A stretch of 64,000 bases of DNA. It comes from Cymbidium sinense (lineage: Eukaryota > Streptophyta > Magnoliopsida > Asparagales > Orchidaceae). A program made the position numbers and the translations under genes. Where the stretch lies: assembly GCA_021442155.1 (NCBI GenBank), contig JAKCPB010000366.1, forward strand, positions 558,001 to 622,000, written 5' to 3'. Below, in pieces: positions 58,181 to 64,000 of this stretch. The stretch's first letter is position 1, and every line of letters starts with the position of its first letter. The notes under the pieces are model-generated. The model searched no databases. It saw only the letters and a list, made by a program, of their open reading frames with translations, and was not told the origin of the DNA.

Positions 58181-59368
58181 CCATAAACCCTAAACCCTAA
58201 ACCCTAAACCCTAAACTAAAATATAAACCTAAAACCTGAAAACCTAAATTGTAAACCTTAAAAACCATAAACCCTAAACCCAAAATAAAAAAAAAAAAAA
58301 CATAAACCCTAAAATCCTAAACCTTAAACCCTAAACCCTTAACCCTAAACATTGAACCATAAACCATAAACCTTAAATTCTAAAACATACAACCCTAAAC
58401 CCTAAACCCCAAACCCTAAACCCTAAACTAACCCTAAACCCTAATTCCTAAAAACCTAAACCTAAACTTAATTAAATTTAAAAATAAAATAAATAAAATA
58501 ACCTAAACCTAAATAAAATAAAATAAAAAGAAAACCAAAACCTAAAAATTAAATAAAATAAAAATTAAAAATTAAATTAAAATAAAATAAAGAAAACCCA
58601 TGCTAAACTAAAAAAATAAAATAAACCTAAATAAAATAAAAATTAAACCTAAAGTAAAATAAAATAAACCTAAAAAAATAATATAAAAACCTAAACCTAA
58701 ATCTAAAAATTGAAAATAAAATCTAAAAAGTAAGAAATAAAAATAAAATTAAAATCAAAAATAAACCTTAACCTAAACATAAACTTAAAAAATAAACTAA
58801 AATAAAAAACCTAAATAAAAAAAATAAAGCTAAAATAAATTAAAATAAAAATAAACCTAAATAAAAATAATAAATAAAATAAATTTAAAAAATAAACTAA
58901 ACAAACTAAACAAACCTAAACCTACTAGTTTACTAAATTTCAAAAAATAAAGGCTCCGTACATTCTAAACCCTAAACTCTAAATCCTAAAAACATTATGC
59001 TAAATTAAACCCTAACCTAGACAACTTAACTGACCCTAAGCCTTTAAACCTAACCTAAATTGAACTGAAACCTAAAACCTAAAAATCTAACCCAACCTAA
59101 ACCTACCTAAATCCTAACTAACACCTAACCACTAACCTTAAACTGACCTAAACTTAACCTAATCCTAAACCCTAAACCCTAAACCTAAATATTAAACCCA
59201 AGCTAAACTATAAACCTAAACTAAACTAAACTAACTATCTAAACCCTAAATAACGCTAATCTCTAAATCATACTCTAAACACTAAACTAAACCTAAACCT
59301 AAACCTAAATACTACTAAACCTAAACTCTAACTCTAAACACTAAACCCTAAACCCTAAACCCTAATCC
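58181..59368 (+). repeat. Telomere-derived block at the 5' junction of LINE C
   Basis: Four perfect CCCTAAA units at the start, decay to AATAAA/CCTAAA, boundary CTAGTTTACTAAATTT at 58925, then heterogeneous CCTAAA variants to CCCTAATCCCC where LINE copy C begins. Confidence 0.87.
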
Positions 59369-60375
59369 CCAGTCATTCTGATTAGAATTTTTCTCCCCAA
59401 TATGCGAATTCATTTCATTATCCATTAATTCATTTTTGTTGTGGGTGCTTTATTAGGTTGGGTATTGAAAACTAATCAGGCAACGACTACGATATCTCAT
59501 CCATCAGTGGCTAAAGTCCTTATTGAATTTGACATGCAAAGAATTGAGTTTGAAAATTTCCCCGTATTTCGTTCTCACTACAAAATCCATGGGTACAATA
59601 ATTTTAAATATTTTATTATTCATCGTCAGCTAAAAATGAAAATTGCTATTAAGGAAACTTCTGTTCCTAACCCTAGGCTAACCATTATTAAATATCAAAA
59701 AGCTACTTTGAAAAAAAAATAGATTTTTTGAATGTTCCTAATAAGGTTGTTTAACATCTTACTTCTTCTGTGCAATTGAAGGCTTCTAATGTGGGCAATA
59801 ATAGTTTTTCTAAACTTTTGGATGACAATTTTATTTTCTCCGATTCGATCCATGCATCCTTGTTGGCTTTGATTGATGAAAATAAAGCTTTAATTGAAAA
59901 TATTAATGAGGATATTAATGTTATGTATCATTTAATTTCTACGGAGAATATGGTTTTGTTTCCTCATGATAATCAAGTTGTAACACTTGATTCTAATTTT
60001 CAAGTGTAAGATGATTTAAATTCTTAAAAAGAATTGATTTAGTCTAATAATTTGGTTAATGAGGAGGAAGGGCTAGGTGTTCACATTTGCCTTCTTAATA
60101 AATATGTTTTTGCTCCCTCTCTTGATATATTGATGCTCATTTTCCTTTTTATAAATTCTAATGTCTTGGAAGAAAGAGAACTCACTTATATACACAAGAC
60201 TTCTCCTAAATCTATGACTAATGTTGTTAAATCCTTATCTAATGATGATTATATTGGAAAAGAAAATGGTTTCCAAACTTATCATGCTAACAAGAGAAAG
60301 AATGTTAAAAATTTCCCTCCCAAGTTATCAAAAAACACTAAATTTGTTGCAGCCTCCCTCTCCTCTCTTAATTAA
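59369..60375 (+). pseudogene. LINE copy C: ORF1, C-terminal two thirds
   Basis: Frames: IRIFLPNMRIHF (about 59390-59425), then 59441-59722 GALLGWVLKTNQATTTISHP, SVAKVLIEFDMQR and YKIHGYNNFKYF. The pattern (lp.mpl.f ... G.llG..l..d..T......s.ArV.vE.D) is the DUF4283 to zinc-knuckle part of plant LINE ORF1. A second stretch 59770-60009 and a third 60052-60375 correspond to the Asn/Ser-rich and Lys-rich tail of copy B (ASNVGNNSFSKLLDDNFIF; KRKNVKNFPPKLSKNTK). A frameshift and three stops break it. Confidence 0.8.
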
Positions 60376-60402
60376 CCTTTTCTTAACCACATTAATTTCC
60401 TT

Positions 60403-61146
60403 ATGTTTAATTTTCTTGTTTGGAATGTTAGAGCGATCGATACCCTCTCTATTTGTAACTGTTTTAAAAATCTTTGTCGAATTCATAATATTTCTTTACT
60501 GATTATTTTGGAGCCTCTTATTCTTGTTAATAATATTAATCATGTTGGTAGAATGCTCAGTTTCAATAAATTTTTCTCTAATGTTAGTAGTAAGATTTGG
60601 TTTTTTCAGAATAATTTTGTTGATGTTTCTAGTTTTGATGATTTTCAACAAGTAGTCAATGCTTAAATCTCTTATGGTGATTATTATGTTTTGGGATCTT
60701 TTGTTTATGCATCTTGTAATAGATCTGGAAGAAATCTTCTTTAGGATAATTTGAGGAATTTTACTACATTTGTCAATAAACCTTGGTTTGTTGGTGGAGA
60801 TTTCAACATTATTTTATTCTCTTATGAATGAACTAGTGGGTGCTCTCCTAATATTCATTCCATGGAAGAATTTTCCAATATGATCCTTGATTGCAATTTG
60901 ATTGATATTGCTTTTAAGGGTTCTAATTAAACTTAGCAAAACTCTAGACTTTGGAAAAGGTTAGACTGGATTCATTTTAATACTCATTGGATTACTCAAT
61001 GGCCTATTACTTCTTTAGATCATTTAAGCAGAACCTTGTATGATCATGCTCCTCTTTTGGTTTCTATTACAAATAATTCTAATATATTAAATAATTTCTC
61101 TCCGTTTAGATTTCAAAACAGGTGGATTCAACATATTAATGTTGAC
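60403..61146 (+). pseudogene. LINE copy C: APE-type endonuclease
   Basis: Starts MFNFLVWNVRAIDTLSICN at 60403, about 28 bp after the ORF1 stop, the same arrangement as in copy B. The Glu of the metal site is present in LLIILEPLILVNNI (60491-60533). Further: WFFQNNFVDVSSFDDFQQVV, a stop after VVNA, GDYYVLGSFVYAS, VGGDFNIILFS, SMEEFSNMILDCNLIDIAF and DHAPLLVSITNN (about 61042-61077). The catalytic Asp-His pair of the last motif is intact here. The domain is nearly complete with about five stops. Confidence 0.87.
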
Positions 61147-61650
61147 CTCACATTCAGAGTGAGTACTCAACCTTCTCTTCTTAGACTTAGGGATCTTCTA
61201 GAAACTAAGACTTCTTTGGTCATAAGACACTTCTAGTGATTAGGTGAACACTTAACCTAAACCTAGAGACTTAGAAGGGTTAATCATATGATTAGGTTAT
61301 GCCTTAGGGATTAAGGAGACTCACCTACTCTATAGCCTAAATCTGGCTTGTGTTCACCTTCTTAAACTGAACCTCAAATTCAATTTAAATATCAAAAATC
61401 CAAATTCAAATCCAAATCAAATGATTGAAGCACATGATCAAATCCAAAATCAACATCCTTCCTAAGCCCTATGATTTATCTTTTAGACTTAGCCTTAGCC
61501 AAAGCCAAATCAATCCAAATTGAATTGATTTTCTCAAAGATCAATTCAACCCTTCAATGAATTTATCAATTCAAACTCAAACACAACTTCAAATCATGAT
61601 CCAAACCTAAATCCAAATCAAATCAAACCCAAATCAAAAACCTTAAGCCA
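61147..61650 (-). mobile_element. Third copy of the gypsy 5'-region fragment
   Basis: It matches 17582-18240 and 54938-55640 of the two gypsy copies (for example ACTAAGACTTC, TCATAAGACACTTCTA, AGGTTATGCCTTAGGGATTA, and one damaged GACTTAGCC unit of the 154-177 bp repeat). It is joined on the left to LINE copy C and on the right to a copia polyprotein. It carries no coding sequence. Confidence 0.8.
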
Positions 61651-61652
61651 AT

Positions 61653-62930
61653 TTCATGGTATTTTCTTAGGATACTCTCTTTTTAGTAGAGCTTATAGAG
61701 TTTTCAATAAGAGAAAAATGATTGTAGAATAATAAATACATGTTATTTTTGAGGAAAATTTAATTGATCCCATTAGAAATGAAGTGATTGATGAAGAGGT
61801 TGATAATTTTAAGAAAATATCTTTATAAGATAATGTGGATGATTCATTTCCTAAGGAATGGAAATATAATAAAAATCATCCAAAGGAACAAATTATATGA
61901 GATCCTTCAATAGGAGTTATTACTAGAAGACATAGTAGAAAGGTTGTAGATCATTTAACATTTTTATCTAAGGTTGAACCTAAAAATTTAGAAGAAGCAT
62001 TAAATGATAATTTTTGGATTATTGCTATGGAAGAGGAGTTGAATCAATTTGTAAGAAATGATGTTTGGGAATTAGTCCCAAGTCCCCTAGATCAAAATTT
62101 CATTGGAACAAAATGGGTCTTTAGGAATAAGATAGATTATTCATGTTATATTATTAGAAATAAAGTTAGGTTAGTTGCACAAGGGTACACACAAGTTGAA
62201 GGTATAGAGTTTGAAGAATCTTTTGCACCCAGAAGCAGCTATTAGGTTACTCCTTGCTTATGCTTGTTTTAGAATTTTAAACTTTTTCAAATGGATGTCA
62301 AGTGCATTTTGAATGGATTTATTGACCAAGATGTATTTGTAGAGCAACCACCTGGATTTGAGAGCCTTGATTATCCAAATCATGTGTATAAATTAAAGAA
62401 GCCTTATATGGTTTAAAATAGGCTTCTCATGCTTGGTATGATAGGTTAAGTAACTTTTTAATAGATCATGGATTTAGAAAGGGTAGAGTAGATACCACTT
62501 TATTCCTTAAGAGCATAGATGATGATTTGATTGTGGTACAAGTGTATGTAGATGATATATTATTTGGAAGTACAAATGAATCTTTGTGCCATGAGTTCTC
62601 ATCTTTGATGTCTAAAGAGTTTGAAATGAGTATGATGGGAGAACTTAATTTTTTCTTAGGTCTTCAAGTGAAGCAACAAGAAAATGGCACATTCATCTAT
62701 CAAACTAAGTACACAAATGAATTGTTTAAGAGGTTTGACATGAAAAGATTTAAATCTAGTAAAACTCCTATGAGCCCATCTGCAAAATTGGATTTAGATG
62801 AATTAGGAATATATGTTGATCAAAAAGTTTATAGGAGTATGATAGGTTCACTTTTTTACCTTGCTGCTAGTAGGCCTGATATTATGTTTGTTGTTTATTT
62901 ATGTGCTCATTTTTAGGCCAACCCAAAAGA
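61653..62930 (+). pseudogene. Copia: integrase end and reverse transcriptase
   Basis: Blocks in order: GIFLGYSLFSRAYRVFNKRK; EALNDNFWIIAMEEELNQF; NDVWELVPSP and IGTKWVFRNKID (62027-62160); KVRLVAQGYTQVEGIEFEES; DVKCILNGFIDQDVFVEQPP (family: DVKsAFLNG); VYVDDILFGSTNE (62545-62583) with an intact YVDD; GELNFFLGLQVKQQ; SAKLDLDE; MIGSLFYLAASRPDIMF. Stops near 61730, 62245, 62415 and 62916 and a frameshift after FAP. The catalytic site is intact but the frame is not. Confidence 0.9.
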
Positions 62931-63495
62931 ATCTCATTTAATAGTAGTCAAGCATATCTTTCAGTATTTGATAGGCACTACTAGGTTAGGTTTATGGTAT
63001 CATAAAAATTCTTTATCATGTGATTTTGTTCCTTATTCTGATGCTAATTTTAAGGGATGCAAAGTAGATAGATAAAGCACATTAGGCACATGTCATTTTT
63101 TAGGATAATCACTTGTCTCTTGGTCATCTAGGAAACAAAATTTTATAGCTTTATCCACTGCTGAGGTTGAGTACATAGCTGCCAGTAGTTGTGTTGCTCA
63201 TATCATTTGGTTAAAGCAACAATTAGAAGATTTTGGTATTAAGAAAGATCACATTCTAGTTTAGTGTGATAATACTAGTGCTATTAGTTTGACTAAAAAT
63301 CCTATCCAGCACTCACGAACCAAGCATATAGAAATTAGACATCATTTTATTAGGGATCATGCTTTGAAAGGTGAAGTTAATATTAATTTTATTATTACTG
63401 ATCTACAAATTGTAGATATTTTTACAAAACCATTACTAGAAGAACGTTTTTGTACTTTAAGATGCATGCTTGTAATGTTAGATCCTAATATTTAA
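62931..63495 (+). pseudogene. Copia: RNase H and pol C terminus
   Basis: Reads HIFQYLIGTTRLGLWYHK, PYSDANFKGCKVDR, a stop, STLGTCHFLG, LVSWSSRKQNFIALSTAEVE, YIAASSCVAHIIWLKQQLED, a stop, [39 protein letters not shown] and [12 protein letters not shown]. The Asp (SDA), Glu (AEVEY) and Asp (CDN) of the RNase H site are all present. Three stops interrupt it; the final 68 codons (63289-63495) are open to the natural end of pol. Confidence 0.9.
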
Positions 63496-63532
63496 AATTT
63501 TATGTAGTTTATTCTCACTTTTTGATGTTGTC

Positions 63533-63734
63533 AAAAGGGGGAGAAGAGTAAAATGTTAGTCACTATTAAGTCTATTTCATGCATACATTTAGGGGGAGCA
63601 ACATTATTCATCTCTTGTGCATAAATTTTTTTTAGAATGGAATTTTTTTTCAAAAACTATGATGAAAGGTAAATTTTCACCTTCATCAAAATCAATACCC
63701 AACATTAGTTTGTCATCATCAAAAAGGGGGAGAT
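63533..63734 (+). promoter_or_regulatory. Copia: purine tracts and polypurine primer site
   Basis: AAAAGGGGGAGAAG at 63533-63546, TTAGGGGGAGCA near 63588 and CATCAAAAAGGGGGAGAT at 63717-63734. The last one lies directly before the LTR start and is the likely plus-strand priming site. Multiple copies of such tracts downstream of pol are a known mark of Sireviruses. Confidence 0.78.
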
Positions 63735-64000
63735 TATTAGCTTAATTAGTGTCATGTTCAATCCGATTAATTTTGAAGATAACAAACAAATGCTTGGATG
63801 TTCTAATGAATGTTATTATGTGTTTCAAATATATCAATTGCTAATTTCATATCCAATGCATCTCATAATATGTTTGAGGAAATTGCAAATGAAAAGGATA
63901 ATGTGAAGCTCAAGATACAAATTTTATGTTATATGCATTTATAACTATCTCAAAAATTCATATGAGTTCATTGGCATGAATTAATTTTCTCGCAACTTAA
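63735..64000 (+). repeat. Start of copia 3' LTR
   Basis: The LTR is placed after the polypurine tract. The expected TGTTAGC start reads TATTAGC, so the terminal TG is probably mutated. GAAGATAACAAACAAATG a little further on is the kind of phrase found near the start of many Sirevirus LTRs. It runs off the window; its 5' partner is not present. Confidence 0.65.

Larger units (their letters stand above)
59369..61146 (+). mobile_element. L1-clade LINE copy C, 5'-truncated, interrupted
   Basis: It starts within ORF1 (at the DUF4283 block) directly after telomere-like repeats, a typical 5' truncation by incomplete reverse transcription. ORF1 C-terminal part and endonuclease follow with few frame changes; similarity to LINE stops at about 61146, where gypsy 5'-region sequence takes over. 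RT, RNase H, 3' UTR and poly(A) are absent. Its different 5' end shows it is not a simple duplicate of copy B. Confidence 0.88.
61651..64000 (+). mobile_element. Ty1/copia (Sirevirus-like) 3' half
   Basis: It begins inside pol, at the GIFLGYSLFSRAYRVFNKR block that follows integrase in copia elements, continues through RT and RNase H, a noncoding stretch with repeated purine tracts and the start of a 3' LTR, and is cut by the window end. Similarity to SIRE-type elements is shown by the RT sequence and the several GGGGGAG tracts. 5' LTR, gag, protease and integrase are missing on the left, replaced by the gypsy fragment. Confidence 0.88.

Noticed and set aside
1..64000. tRNA, rRNA or other structured RNA genes
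   Set aside because: No tRNA A/B-box cloverleaf or rRNA-like stretch was noticed on either strand by eye; a covariance-model scan was not possible.

Overview
This window is plant nuclear repeat DNA with no intact protein-coding gene and no RNA gene that I can see. A flowering-plant source is inferred from four things: the Arabidopsis-type telomere heptamer (CCCTAAA on this strand), L1-clade LINEs with a plant-style ORF1 and a C-terminal RNase H, a Tat-like Ty3/gypsy element with a second RNase H, and a Sirevirus-like Ty1/copia tail with repeated GGGGGAGA tracts. The species cannot be named from the sequence. About 40% of the window is degenerate telomere-like DNA. All of it lies in one orientation (C-rich strand on +), so if that orientation is native, higher coordinates are centromere-proximal.

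Layout: LINE copy A (1-6505, 5' part outside the window); short telomere-like DNA; two 3' fragments of a glycine-rich RNA-binding protein (GRP) mRNA at 6.6 and 8.1 kb; decayed Tat-like gypsy copy 1 on the minus strand (8.9-19.9 kb); 8 kb of telomere-derived satellite (19.9-28.1 kb); a GRP fragment; LINE copy B (28.8-36.2 kb, the most complete); satellite with GRP fragments at 36.9, 38.9, 44.1 and 45.6 kb; gypsy copy 2 (46.4-55.7 kb), a diverged duplicate of copy 1; GRP fragments at 55.7 and 57.7 kb; LINE copy C (59.4-61.1 kb, 5'-truncated in ORF1 and cut off in the endonuclease); a 0.5 kb piece of the gypsy 5' region; and the 3' half of a copia element with the start of its 3' LTR at the window end.

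The parts appear related in how they arose. The LINEs and GRP mRNA fragments all lie in the same direction, with their 3' oligo(A) ends joined directly to CCCTAAA-type repeats. That is the polarity expected if the poly(A) RNA was primed from a TTT 3' end on the G-rich telomeric strand. The GRP fragments share a 5' breakpoint and recur with the same telomere-like block, so they were co-amplified as a composite satellite with a spacing of about 1.5-2.1 kb. The telomere-like DNA has a higher-order organisation of its own, about 1.0-1.3 kb, ending in a recurring CTAGTTTACTTAATTT-type motif. All protein domains carry stops or frameshifts; this is an old, inactive assemblage that records past telomere-associated retrotransposition and later segmental duplication.
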